Part shown: positions 52,829 to 61,711 of the stretch, one piece after another
How the letters are laid out: each line of letters opens with the position of its first letter
Numbering within the stretch: the stretch's first letter is position 1
Origin: Nonlabens arenilitoris
Lineage (GTDB): Bacteria; Bacteroidota; Bacteroidia; Flavobacteriales; Flavobacteriaceae
DNA length: 64,000 bases
Assembly (NCBI RefSeq): GCF_002954765.1
Contig: NZ_MTPW01000001.1
Location: forward strand, 2,245,501 to 2,309,500
Reading direction: 5' to 3'
The notes under the pieces: model-generated
Database searches by the model: none
What the model was told of the DNA's origin: nothing
The model's input: the letters and a program-made list of their open reading frames with translations, nothing else
Made by a program: the position numbers and the translations under genes

Positions 52829-53167
52829 ATGAAAAAGTTCTTTTTAATCTTTTTAGTAATAGGATTAGCATCGTGCAATCAACAAGATACTACGACTACT
52901 ACAGAGGCGACTGATGGTATTAAAAGTAGTCAGGCATATCAAGAGTATGTCCTAGCCTATAATGAATATCAAGCTTGTAAAGAAGAGCGACCAGGAATAA
53001 CTAATGCCTACATGAATAAAGAGCTTACCGCTCCAGAATTTGAAAAAGCACTAGAGAAGAATGCTAAAATGTGTGCTCTTAAAAAACAAATCTTTAATAC
53101 CAGATGGCAAATGTTACAGACAGAATATGATAAACTATCTGAAGAATATCAAATCAAAACAGACTAG
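52829..53167 (+). CDS. Small lipoprotein of unknown function
   Basis: 112 residues. Lipoprotein signal MKKFFLIFLVIGLASC (Cys16), Thr-rich linker, then a helical charged body with two Cys (near 52 and 88: YQACKEERPG, KMCALKKQ) that could form a disulfide. No family recognised. It overlaps the convergent DUF4230 gene by 4 bp. Placed after the sigma-operon terminator. Confidence 0.72.
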   Translation: MKKFFLIFLVIGLASCNQQDTTTTTEATDGIKSSQAYQEYVLAYNEYQACKEERPGITNAYMNKELTAPEFEKALEKNAKMCALKKQIFNTRWQMLQTEYDKLSEEYQIKTD

Positions 53168-53787
53168 TCTTTAAATTCTGTTATTTCCGTAATATTTTCT
53201 ACAGACTTTCCATCATAGATAACCGTCCATCCCATAGAATTGCTCAAAACAAAAATGCGTGACAGTTCTAGTAATAATCTGTCATCTGCGTTTTTAAGGA
53301 TATCACTATTCCTAATTTGACGCTCAATATCTTTTGATATCTTTTGTTTCATACTATTGAAATCCTTTGCCTCAAAGGTGTTGAGTATACCATTATCCAA
53401 CTGGTAAAGACTTAAATTAGGATTAATGTTGATAATGGGCTCGGGTAGTTTTGAAAAGATGATTTGTTTATTCTCAGCGTCTACAGAGTATTCTAAATTT
53501 TTGAGGTTATAAATGACTTGTGCTTTGGCATTTGAAACCACAAGTGCTTTTTTCTTACTAGCAAAGAAATCCCAGCCATAGGACTTTGTGTTTTCATAAG
53601 TATACACTTTACCGTAATTAACTTCAGTTACTATAAGTTTACTCACATTACGCACTTCTTTTCCAATAAGTTCTGTTTGCGCAATAAGATTTTCCTGATC
53701 AGTCTTATAACCTTTTATGTAGTCATAAATCAAAACAATGGCAAGCATCATCAAAGCGCCTAGAACTAGTGTTTTTAAATTTTTCAT
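53164..53787 (-). CDS. DUF4230 domain protein
   Basis: 207 residues with an N-terminal membrane helix (LVLGALMMLAIVLIYDYI) and a soluble domain: LIGKEVRNVSKLIVTEVNYGKVYTYENT, then YGWDFFASKKKALVVSNAKAQV and a C-terminal helical part. This fits DUF4230, function unknown, possibly periplasmic. ATG overlaps the GSCFA stop by 4 bp. Confidence 0.85.
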   Translation of the reverse strand: MKNLKTLVLGALMMLAIVLIYDYIKGYKTDQENLIAQTELIGKEVRNVSKLIVTEVNYGKVYTYENTKSYGWDFFASKKKALVVSNAKAQVIYNLKNLEYSVDAENKQIIFSKLPEPIININPNLSLYQLDNGILNTFEAKDFNSMKQKISKDIERQIRNSDILKNADDRLLLELSRIFVLSNSMGWTVIYDGKSVENITEITEFKD

Positions 53788-54701
53788 AATTGAATATGAG
53801 GATATTTTTGTTGTAGGTTAGCTAGTGAGTTTTCAATCTGTTCCAGATGCAAATCAACGTTGGATGGTCTGTGTGCGACAAGTTTACGATGTTTATCCAC
53901 GGCTTTCATTATAGGTAAACAGGTTGTAGAAATCACGCTTTCGCGGAAGCGTTCCCAAACCAACTCAATGCCCGTTTCACTTAAATGAACCATATCACGG
54001 CCATAGAATCTATAGTCACGCAGTTCATCCATTACAATCTCATATGCCGGGAAATACTGCGCTTTTTGCGTTTCTACTACCGCTTGAATGGCTTCAAAAA
54101 GTCTAGATTTACTGCGTTGGTTTTCAGTAAATCCATCTTTAATATGTCGTACAGGAGAAAGCGTGAAAATAACTTGAGCTTGAGGATTGGCCTCGTTAAT
54201 CAGGCTAATCATAGTATTTAAACTATCTATAATTTGATTAATAGAAAGTAACTTTTTCTTAAATAGTTGCTGAGATTGTTTATGGCAATTTGCTACAATT
54301 ATCTTCTTCTCAATATGCTTATAAACCCAGGCTGTTCCCAGCGTTATAAATATGTGAGATGCTTTTTTAATATGTTGAACGAGAACTTTTCCAGCAGTAT
54401 TTAGGTTTTTTAAAACCGCATCTTGACTAGAACCGTTTAAATCAGAATGCGCGAGGTAAGAAAAATGAGTATCGATATCTTCTAGAGAAAACAAGTCGTT
54501 ACTCAAAGAACGCTCGATCAATACTAGTAAACTATGAGGATTAAAAATAATCCCAAATGGATTTACGCAAGTCTTAAAGCCGTGATAAGCCATTTTGCTA
54601 CCTATATTTTCTGTAAAACAACTACCTAAAAATACCATAGCACTGTCATAGTTAATGGCAGGTTGTAACGGTTTAATAGGAACTGGTGTGGTAAGTTGCA
54701 T
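53784..54701 (-). CDS. GSCFA family protein
   Basis: 305 residues from ATG 54701; a longer frame to 54728 would overlap the promoter element. It starts with a strand and MVFLGSCFTENIGSKM, the GSCFA motif, near 25; a C-terminal YFPAYEIVMDELRDYRFYGRDMVHLSE carries the Asp-x-x-His of SGNH hydrolases. The fold suggests a lipase/acyl esterase-like enzyme, substrate unknown. A one-mismatch palindrome codes for RFRESV. Operon with DUF4230. Confidence 0.9.
   Translation of the reverse strand: MQLTTPVPIKPLQPAINYDSAMVFLGSCFTENIGSKMAYHGFKTCVNPFGIIFNPHSLLVLIERSLSNDLFSLEDIDTHFSYLAHSDLNGSSQDAVLKNLNTAGKVLVQHIKKASHIFITLGTAWVYKHIEKKIIVANCHKQSQQLFKKKLLSINQIIDSLNTMISLINEANPQAQVIFTLSPVRHIKDGFTENQRSKSRLFEAIQAVVETQKAQYFPAYEIVMDELRDYRFYGRDMVHLSETGIELVWERFRESVISTTCLPIMKAVDKHRKLVAHRPSNVDLHLEQIENSLANLQQKYPHIQL
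53936..53951. repeat. Iterated palindrome, one mismatch
   Basis: CGCTTTCGCGGAAGCG in the GSCFA gene, the only copy read in the third frame (RFRES). Confidence 0.85.
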
Positions 54702-54725
54702 TGTTATCTTTACATTTAATAACAT

Positions 54726-54733
54726 CAAAGGTA
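54726..54733 (-). promoter_or_regulatory. TACCTTTG -7 element of the GSCFA gene
   Basis: TAnnTTTG on the minus strand, 24 bp before ATG 54701. Confidence 0.55.
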
Positions 54734-54810
54734 AAGTAATGCTGTAGTTATAAAAATAACCACCAATAAATTAAGAGTAATAAAACGATGGTGAGTATTA
54801 ATTTAAGGTA

Positions 54811-55029
54811 TCAGAAGCGTTTGTTGTCACGCTGGTCTTTAAGCGCCTTTGCTATTACTTTTCTTTTAGTACTTGCGACTTGTTCTGGTGTAAACAGCAG
54901 ACTCATTTTTGAACTTGTCTGCTCATTGTAAACTGAATTACGAGCATCATTTATTCTGTTGGTTCTACGTTGCGTCGCTTTATTTTGAATAGCCTGTATT
55001 TTTTTATAGAGATGATTGTTATAATACAT
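54811..55029 (-). CDS. Small basic protein, paralogue of the next gene
   Basis: 72 residues, no membrane helix, rich in Lys, Arg, Asn and Gln. The C-terminal third, PEQVASTKRKVIAKALKDQRD, resembles the VEAAKRKIRKQADKDKRK segment of the 55035-55343 product, so the two are probably diverged tandem copies. No known family. ATG start; 5 bp from the upstream gene, so cotranscribed. Confidence 0.6.
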   Translation of the reverse strand: MYYNNHLYKKIQAIQNKATQRRTNRINDARNSVYNEQTSSKMSLLFTPEQVASTKRKVIAKALKDQRDNKRF

Positions 55030-55034
55030 ACGGC

Positions 55035-55343
55035 TTAAGAATTAGACTGAAACTTCATTAATTCATATAGCAAGGTGCCAATTCCATAAAAAACGATAGG
55101 TGCCGCGATAATCGTTATGATGATAATGAGAAGTGATTTTCTCTTATCCTTATCTGCCTGCTTGCGTATCTTGCGTTTTGCTGCTTCTACTTCTTGTATT
55201 GTGTAATCTTTTCTTTCTACACCTTGAGAATAAGTAGCATGAGATTGTTTTCTTTTTTTACGACGTTCTTTTCTCTCAAGAAACAATTTCTTGTTGTTTC
55301 TCATGATAGTAACCATAGATGATATGCTGCCGCCAGATCCCAT
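55035..55343 (-). CDS. Small basic protein with a C-terminal membrane helix
   Basis: 102 residues. The first 65 are strongly basic (LFLERKERRKKRKQ), then a conserved basic helix (VEAAKRKIRKQADKDKRK), then one membrane helix (LLIIIITIIAAPIVFYGIG) and a short tail. ATGs at 55343, 55316 and 55304 are all possible. Basic-then-membrane topology suggests a membrane-tethered nucleic-acid or phospholipid contact; that is inference. Confidence 0.62.
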   Translation of the reverse strand: MGSGGSISSMVTIMRNNKKLFLERKERRKKRKQSHATYSQGVERKDYTIQEVEAAKRKIRKQADKDKRKSLLIIIITIIAAPIVFYGIGTLLYELMKFQSNS

Positions 55344-55446
55344 ATAACTTAATCAGTCTGATAAGTCAATGAAACGTTACAAAATTTTTGAGGTTCAGAA
55401 AAAAAAGGTGCAGACTATAGTATACACCTTTCATACTTTTAATAAA

Positions 55447-55992
55447 CTACATCGACCAGTTTAAATCCTGTTCTATAGGAATATTTATAGATTTTAAATA
55501 GTCATCGAGTTTATCGTAGTTATCAGAGGTTTTATTGAAAGCTATCAATCCTCCAGCTTTTATAAATAGAATGAGATGGGTATTTAATTCAACTAATTTT
55601 TCGATGCGAGAAATAGGGATAATTAATTCAACTCCATCACTATTAATTTTAAAATCAGTTTGATTTAGATAAAATATATCTTCTTCGGTATAGCTGTCGC
55701 CTAATTCCTTTTTCTTGTTTTCAAGATATTTTCTATAATGTTTGATGTGTAACCGCTTATAACGTATTGGGTAAAAGAAAAACCACAATATGCTAAATAG
55801 CAATAGTATAATTCCAATCCAACTTATGGTATCATTTATTATAAAAAGAACAATTACCAACGCTGTCCAAATTAATGGAAAAGTAAGTCTAGTTTTTAGA
55901 AGTTTTGCTTGATACTCCTTAGAATGCTGTGCTTTATAAAAAAGGCCTATTAAATTGTCTTCTAGAGTTATTTTCTCCTTAACGATATCCAT
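55447..55992 (-). CDS. YcxB-like membrane protein
   Basis: 181 residues. Two membrane helices (about 32-48 and 54-72) and a C-terminal domain: NQTDFKINSDGVELIIPISRIEKLVELNTHLILFI, the YcxB-like pattern, with a terminal Trp. Function unknown. It follows alaS immediately (ATG 55992 next to the alaS stop), so it is likely cotranscribed. Confidence 0.82.
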   Translation of the reverse strand: MDIVKEKITLEDNLIGLFYKAQHSKEYQAKLLKTRLTFPLIWTALVIVLFIINDTISWIGIILLLFSILWFFFYPIRYKRLHIKHYRKYLENKKKELGDSYTEEDIFYLNQTDFKINSDGVELIIPISRIEKLVELNTHLILFIKAGGLIAFNKTSDNYDKLDDYLKSINIPIEQDLNWSM

Positions 55993-58614
55993 TTAAATCA
56001 TCTCCTTAGCTGCATCAAGTGCTGCCGCAATTCCACTAGGATTTTTTCCTCCAGCAGTTGCAAAATGTGCTTGTCCGCCACCGCCGCCTTGAATGTGCTT
56101 TCCTAGTTCGCGAACTATAGATCCAGCGTTAAGATCTTTTTCTTCTACAAGATTCTTTGAAATCATAACGGTTAAGGTTGCTTTCTCTCCATCGCTTGCT
56201 CCGATAATAAGGAAAAGGTTGTCCATCTCGCGTTCAATTTCAAAAGCTAGTTCTTTTACAGATTTAGCATCAAGATCTGTTTGTGTCGCGATAAAGTTGA
56301 CACCATTGATATCTTGTGCGCTTGCTATTAAATTACCTTTTAAATTACCGGCTTTGGCTTTTAAAAGTTGTTCTATTTCCTTTTTAAGTGCTACGTTCTC
56401 ATCTTGTAGTTGAGCAATTGCCTCAGCAGGATTTTTAGTATTAGATTTTAAGATGGTTTTGATTTCATCAAAATGTCTAGACTGTTCCGCAAAGAAATCT
56501 TTTACAGCATCACTAGATATAGCTTCAATACGACGTATACCTGCCGCAACAGCTCCTTCACTCATGATTTTAAAATGCCATACATCGGCAGTGTTTGGAA
56601 CATGCGTTCCACCACAAAGTTCATAACTATTACCAAACTTTATAGTACGTACCACATCACCATATTTCTCACCAAATAAAGCCATAGCACCATCTTCAAC
56701 AGCGGCGTCATAGGTATTGGTTCTATTTTCTTCAAGTGGTAATTGCTCACGTATACGGGCATTTACAAAGTTTTCTACTTCTTGTAATTGTTCTGGTGTC
56801 ACCTTTGCAAAATGTGAAAAGTCAAAACGCAAACTCGCGCTACGTACCATAGAACCTTTTTGTTCTACATGATCACCTAATACCTTGCGCAATGCTTGAT
56901 GTAATAGGTGAGTGGCTGTATGGTTAGAGCTTGTTCTATGACGTTGATTTACATCTACAGCAGCTTTATGAGAGCCTTCTAAATCTTTAGGTAAATTTTT
57001 AGTCAGATGTACGGTCTGTCCGTTTTCTTTCTTAGTATCTATTATGTAAACAGTATCACCACTGGTGCTTTCTAGATATCCTTTATCACCAGTCTGTCCA
57101 CCACTTTCTCCATAAAAAGGTGTCATGTTAAAGACGAGTTGATACAAATCACCATCTTTTTTAGTCGTTACTTTACGGTAACGAGAGATGCGCACATCTG
57201 CTTCAAGTTTATCATATCCTATAAATTCTTGAGTATCATCACTGCGCAATTCTGTCCAGTCAGTAGTTGTGGTTTCACTAGCAGCACGTGATCGTTGTTT
57301 TTGAGCAGCCATCGCTTTCTCAAATCCAGCCTCATCTAGTTCCATCCCTTTTTCACGCAAGATTAATGCGGTTAAGTCTATGGGGAAACCATAGGTATCA
57401 TAAAGCTCAAATGCCTTATTCCCGTCGATGATATTCTGTGAGTTACTTTTTGCTGCAGTAATCATGGAATCGAGAAGGACTAGTCCTTGATCCAGTGCAC
57501 GCAAAAACGATTGCTCTTCTTCTTTAATCACGTTAAGAATCAAATTCTTTTGTGATTTAAGCTCTGGAAAAGCATCACCCATTTGTTTTGCTAGTGTATT
57601 CACCAGCATATATATAAATGGCTCTTTTTTATTCAGGTAGGTAAATCCATAACGTATCGCACGTCGCAAGATTCTACGGATTACGTAACCTGCACCATTA
57701 TTAGATGGTAGTTGCCCGTCTGCAATAGAGAAGGATACAGCACGCACATGGTCTGCAATAACTCGTATAGCAATATCTTCTTGTTCTGTCTTACCATAAG
57801 CATGACCAGTGATGGTTTCTATTTCACGTATTAACGGTGTAAATACATCGGTATCATAATTAGATCGCACACCTTGCATAACCATAGCAAGACGTTCAAA
57901 TCCCATTCCTGTATCTACATGTTGTGCTGGTAGGTTTTTAAGAGATCCGTCTGCCATGCGGTTGAATTGCATGAACACTAGATTCCATATTTCTACAACT
58001 TGTGGATGGTCTGCGTTTACCAGACTAGCGCCATCTACAGCAGCTTTTTCCTCAGCGGTTCTAATATCCACGTGGATTTCTGAACATGGACCACAAGGAC
58101 CTTGATCACCCATTTCCCAGAAGTTATCTTTCTTATTACCATTAAGGATTCTATCTTCTGCAATAAATTCTTTCCAGTAATCATAAGCCTCAGTATCGCG
58201 CTCTAGATTTTCACTGGCATCTCCTTCAAATATGGTGACGTATAAACAGTCTTTGTCAATTTTATAAACTTCAGTCAGTAATTCCCAGGCCCAAGCAATT
58301 GCTTCTTTTTTAAAGTAATCGCCAAAACTCCAGTTCCCTAACATCTCAAACATCGTGTGGTGATAGGTGTCAACACCTACTTCCTCGAGGTCGTTATGTT
58401 TACCACTTACACGCAAACACTTTTGAGAATCTGCGATACGACTATGTTTAGACTCACTTATCCCTAAAAAGTATTCTTTAAAAGGATTCATACCTGCGTT
58501 GACAAACATTAAAGTCGGGTCGTTTTTAATCACCATAGGCGCACTGGCCACAACCTCATGTTGCTTGGATTTATAAAAGTCTAGGAACGTTTGTCGTATC
58601 TGTTGTGATTTCAT
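55993..58614 (-). CDS. alaS: Alanine--tRNA ligase
   Basis: 873 residues, full length. N-terminal [20 protein letters not shown]; class II core [13 protein letters not shown] segment ([19 protein letters not shown]) and [10 protein letters not shown]; editing domain with [12 protein letters not shown] near 560 and CGGTHV near 665; C-Ala domain with [15 protein letters not shown]. It charges tRNA-Ala and edits Ser and Gly. Downstream YcxB-like gene abuts it. Confidence 0.98.
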   Translation of the reverse strand: MKSQQIRQTFLDFYKSKQHEVVASAPMVIKNDPTLMFVNAGMNPFKEYFLGISESKHSRIADSQKCLRVSGKHNDLEEVGVDTYHHTMFEMLGNWSFGDYFKKEAIAWAWELLTEVYKIDKDCLYVTIFEGDASENLERDTEAYDYWKEFIAEDRILNGNKKDNFWEMGDQGPCGPCSEIHVDIRTAEEKAAVDGASLVNADHPQVVEIWNLVFMQFNRMADGSLKNLPAQHVDTGMGFERLAMVMQGVRSNYDTDVFTPLIREIETITGHAYGKTEQEDIAIRVIADHVRAVSFSIADGQLPSNNGAGYVIRRILRRAIRYGFTYLNKKEPFIYMLVNTLAKQMGDAFPELKSQKNLILNVIKEEEQSFLRALDQGLVLLDSMITAAKSNSQNIIDGNKAFELYDTYGFPIDLTALILREKGMELDEAGFEKAMAAQKQRSRAASETTTTDWTELRSDDTQEFIGYDKLEADVRISRYRKVTTKKDGDLYQLVFNMTPFYGESGGQTGDKGYLESTSGDTVYIIDTKKENGQTVHLTKNLPKDLEGSHKAAVDVNQRHRTSSNHTATHLLHQALRKVLGDHVEQKGSMVRSASLRFDFSHFAKVTPEQLQEVENFVNARIREQLPLEENRTNTYDAAVEDGAMALFGEKYGDVVRTIKFGNSYELCGGTHVPNTADVWHFKIMSEGAVAAGIRRIEAISSDAVKDFFAEQSRHFDEIKTILKSNTKNPAEAIAQLQDENVALKKEIEQLLKAKAGNLKGNLIASAQDINGVNFIATQTDLDAKSVKELAFEIEREMDNLFLIIGASDGEKATLTVMISKNLVEEKDLNAGSIVRELGKHIQGGGGGQAHFATAGGKNPSGIAAALDAAKEMI

Positions 58615-58686
58615 GTGCAGCTTTAAAAGCGGTTAATGGTAATTTGTTATTTTTGTTGAAATGGAGTAGTTGGGTTGTTGAGTATT

Positions 58687-58702
58687 CGCTTTCGCGAAAG
58701 CG
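58687..58702. repeat. Iterated palindrome, perfect intergenic copy
   Basis: CGCTTTCGCGAAAGCG in the 158-bp divergent gap between alaS and the M23 gene. It is the only perfect copy in the window that lies outside a gene. Confidence 0.95.
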
Positions 58703-58772
58703 TAACAATTACCTTCTTTATGCGTTATTAAAACAATCCATTTAACGACACAAAAATAGCACTTTATACCAT

Positions 58773-59753
58773 ATGTCAAAGGTCAAGTATTACTATGATG
58801 CAGAAACGCTTTCTTACCGCAAAGTAGAGAAGCGCAAACGCAATACTTTTAGAAAAATAGCGCTGTTTACAGTGGCCAGTGCATTGTTTGGTTTTTTGTT
58901 TTTTAATCTGGCTTCACAGTTTTATGAATCGCCGCAAGCGCGTAAATTGAAGCGTGAGAACGAGTTTCTTAAATTAAGTCTTAAAGAGTCGCAAGAAGAT
59001 GTCAATGATCTAGCAAAGGTGATTAAAAATGTAGAAGAGCGAGATAATTCTATTTATCGCATTTATTTTGATGCGGCACCTATATCTGATGAGCAGCGAC
59101 AGTCGGGTTTTGGTGGTGTGAATCGCTATAAGGATTTTGAAGGTTATGATAGTTCTAAAAAAATTATAGGTCTTAAAGAGTCTATAGATAAATTGAAAAA
59201 GCGTGTAGCTATACAGTCTAAATCACTGGATGAGATTGAAGAGCTAGCCAAAAGTAAAGAAGAGCTTTTAGCTTCTATTCCTGCGATACAACCAGTGCGT
59301 AATGAAGATTTAACACGCATGGCGAGTGGTTATGGATATCGTACTGATCCATTTAATAAAACACGCAAATTCCATTATGGTATGGACTTTACCGCACCGC
59401 GAGGTACTCCAGTATTTGCTACTGGAGATGGAGTAGTGGATAGGGCAGATGCTAATAGTGCTGGATATGGTAATCATATACGTATTGACCACGGTTTTGG
59501 ATACGTGTCTTTATATGCTCACTTAAGAGAGAATAAACCTTATAATGTTAGAGTAGGGCAACGTGTTAAGCGTGGTGATATTATAGGTTATGTAGGTAGT
59601 ACAGGTCGTTCCCAGGCACCGCATTTACATTATGAAGTGTTTAAAGATAAGGAGCGTATCAATCCTATTAACTTCTACTATGGTAATTTAACTCCAGAAG
59701 AGTTCAACTTATTATTGAAAGCTTCTCAACAAGAAAACATCTCGTTAGACTAA
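58773..59753 (+). CDS. M23 family peptidase with coiled coil
   Basis: 326 residues. Cytoplasmic basic N-terminus, one membrane helix (about 27-47), a coiled coil (about 55-75 and 130-160), then the LytM domain (about 190-310) with HYGMDFTAP, the Asp, and the second motif HLHYEV, and NHIRIDHGFGYVSLYAHL; all four zinc residues are present. It likely cuts peptidoglycan cross-links or scaffolds cell division. Start codon ATG; stop overlaps the next ATG. Confidence 0.93.
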   Translation: MSKVKYYYDAETLSYRKVEKRKRNTFRKIALFTVASALFGFLFFNLASQFYESPQARKLKRENEFLKLSLKESQEDVNDLAKVIKNVEERDNSIYRIYFDAAPISDEQRQSGFGGVNRYKDFEGYDSSKKIIGLKESIDKLKKRVAIQSKSLDEIEELAKSKEELLASIPAIQPVRNEDLTRMASGYGYRTDPFNKTRKFHYGMDFTAPRGTPVFATGDGVVDRADANSAGYGNHIRIDHGFGYVSLYAHLRENKPYNVRVGQRVKRGDIIGYVGSTGRSQAPHLHYEVFKDKERINPINFYYGNLTPEEFNLLLKASQQENISLD

Positions 59754-60079
59754 TGTATATAGACCTGCCAGATAAGTTGTATTATTCTATGGGAGAGCTT
59801 ACTAAAGCTTTTCAGGTTAATGCGTCATTAATTAGATTCTGGGAAAAGGAGTTTGATATTTTACAGCCCAAAAAGAACTCGAGAGGTAATCGCAAGTTTA
59901 CTAAAGAAGATGTGAAGAACTTACAGACCATCTATCATCTGGTAAAAGAGCGTGGTTTTACTCTAGAAGGAGCACGAGAATATATGAAGTCTCATAAAAA
60001 TGAATTGTCTAATCTAGAGATCATCAAAAAACTAGAGCATGTTAAGGCAGAGCTGTTAAAAATAAAGGATCAATTATAG
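59753..60079 (+). CDS. MerR-family transcriptional regulator
   Basis: 108 residues: winged helix of the MerR type (LYYSMGELTKAFQVNASLIRFWEKEF, then FTKEDVKNLQTIYHLVKERG), ending in a short dimerisation helix without an effector domain. Such short MerR proteins are common in Bacteroidetes. ATG overlaps the M23 stop by one base, so the two are in one operon; it may regulate cell-envelope genes (inference). Confidence 0.87.
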   Translation: MYIDLPDKLYYSMGELTKAFQVNASLIRFWEKEFDILQPKKNSRGNRKFTKEDVKNLQTIYHLVKERGFTLEGAREYMKSHKNELSNLEIIKKLEHVKAELLKIKDQL

Positions 60080-60128
60080 GTTCCCATGATGAGGTTATTT
60101 GACGAGTATCGTTTTTTCTAAACAGGTA

Positions 60129-60497
60129 TTAAGCTATAAACTTTATGGTGATAGGATATTTGTAAAAACTACCTTCAGCAGCTTTTACAGCTCCTATGAT
60201 AGGGAAAACGATGCTTAATATTCCCAATCCTACTAGTAATGGTATGCCAATAATGACACAAGTTAAAATTAGACCTATAATGACGTATATAAAAGAGCTA
60301 ATCATCCAGTTAACAATATGCTTACCATGTTGATCAACTACATGAGATTGATCTTTATTAGTTAACCACATTACAATAGGTAATACAATACCTATTAAAG
60401 GAACGATATAACCTGCAAATTGAGAAAGATGCATAAACATGCAAAATTGGTTGAGTTCCATTCCCCAAGGCCTGAGTTCTGGGTAATTCTGATTCAT
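60129..60497 (-). CDS. DUF4870 membrane protein
   Basis: 122 residues, about three helices. The segment MFMHLSQFAGYIVPLIGIVLPIVMWLTNKDQ and HGKHIVNWMISSFIYVIIG are characteristic of DUF4870; function unknown. ATG start; 10 bp downstream of the DUF1304 gene. Confidence 0.87.
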   Translation of the reverse strand: MNQNYPELRPWGMELNQFCMFMHLSQFAGYIVPLIGIVLPIVMWLTNKDQSHVVDQHGKHIVNWMISSFIYVIIGLILTCVIIGIPLLVGLGILSIVFPIIGAVKAAEGSFYKYPITIKFIA

Positions 60498-60507
60498 TAA
60501 TCTCTTT

Positions 60508-60870
60508 TTAAAATATCAATATTAGTAAAATAGTAATCACAGCAGGAATAGTTTGTACAAAAAGGATTTTGCGTTCTACTGTTAAAGCACCATAAATACC
60601 AGCGATGGCTACACATGCAAGAAAAAATAGGGCCACATATGATTGCCATATATCATCTGTGATTAATAAACTCCATATCAATCCGGCGGCTAGAAAACCA
60701 TTGTATAAGCCTTGATTTGCAGCCATGGATTTAGTAGGAGCAAATAATTCTTTGGGGAAACTTTTAAATACTTTTCTGCCTTTAGTTTCCCAAGCAAACA
60801 TTTCAAACCATAAAATATAGACGTGAATTAAAGCGATAAAACCTATTAAAATGGAAATGAGAATCTGCAT
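60508..60870 (-). CDS. DUF1304 membrane protein
   Basis: 120 residues with four helices. ALIHVYILWFEMFAWETKGRKVF followed by NQGLYNGFLAAGL is the DUF1304 signature. Function unknown. Probably cotranscribed with the DUF4870 gene. Confidence 0.87.
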   Translation of the reverse strand: MQILISILIGFIALIHVYILWFEMFAWETKGRKVFKSFPKELFAPTKSMAANQGLYNGFLAAGLIWSLLITDDIWQSYVALFFLACVAIAGIYGALTVERKILFVQTIPAVITILLILIF

Positions 60871-61006
60871 ATATGGATTTTGAAAAATGAGTATGGTATA
60901 AACAAGGCGAAATATAAGAATTAATACATGTTTTAACTTTTACATTTATCTGACTTCTCTCAAATAATAAGAACTGTCAATATCGTAAATCACTGAAATA
61001 AACAGT

Positions 61007-61696
61007 TTAATGGTATGCTACTAATAAATCTGCCACTTTCAGTAAATCTGGAGCGTTGATTTCCGTTTGTGGAGCTAGTGGAAAAAGTTGTTGTCCTGGT
61101 CTACTTACAAATGCGGCACGCCATCCAGCCCATAGAGCACCAGCAACGTCCCAACCATGAGCAGCTATTAACATACAGTCTTCTGACTGTACGTGAAGTT
61201 GATTTGCAGCCCAATCATAAGTATCGGTAAAAGGCTTAAACTTTTTTACGGGCTCAATACTTAGTCTGCGATCAAAATAGCTATTCAATCCAGCGTTTTT
61301 AAATTGATGTTGTACACCTTTATCAGATGAATTAGTAAGAGAAACTAATGTGTATCCAGCTTCTTTTAATTTTGATAAGGCTTCTTTAACTTCGGGATGT
61401 GGTGGTAAGTTGCGCAATCCATTAATGACAAGATTTCTAGCCTCTTCTTCGGTCATCTTAATATCGTGATTTGCAGCGACCATCTGTAAAGCTGCCGCAC
61501 CTATATGACCGAAAGGTTCATATCGACCACTCGCAGACATTACTAGTGAATATTGTAACATCGTTGTAAACCACAGCGGTAATAAATGATCATTTCCACC
61601 TAAGGCCTCTGAAACCTGTTTTTTCATTTGTGTAAGGTCTAACAAAGTCTCATTGACGTCAAAGAATAATACTTTAGGCTTGATTTTAGGTTTCAT
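61007..61696 (-). CDS. Haloacid dehalogenase type II
   Basis: 229 residues from ATG 61696. HAD motifs: FFDVNETLLDL near 12, with the catalytic Asp; LTNSSDKG in motif II; Lys in motif III (FKPFTDTY); CMLIAAHGWDVAGALWAGWRAAFV in motif IV. The AHGWDVAGA stretch is characteristic of 2-haloacid dehalogenases, which remove halide from small acids by an aspartyl intermediate. Neighbouring redox genes run in the same direction. Confidence 0.88.
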   Translation of the reverse strand: MKPKIKPKVLFFDVNETLLDLTQMKKQVSEALGGNDHLLPLWFTTMLQYSLVMSASGRYEPFGHIGAAALQMVAANHDIKMTEEEARNLVINGLRNLPPHPEVKEALSKLKEAGYTLVSLTNSSDKGVQHQFKNAGLNSYFDRRLSIEPVKKFKPFTDTYDWAANQLHVQSEDCMLIAAHGWDVAGALWAGWRAAFVSRPGQQLFPLAPQTEINAPDLLKVADLLVAYH

Positions 61697-61711
61697 GTTC
61701 AAATGATTTAT

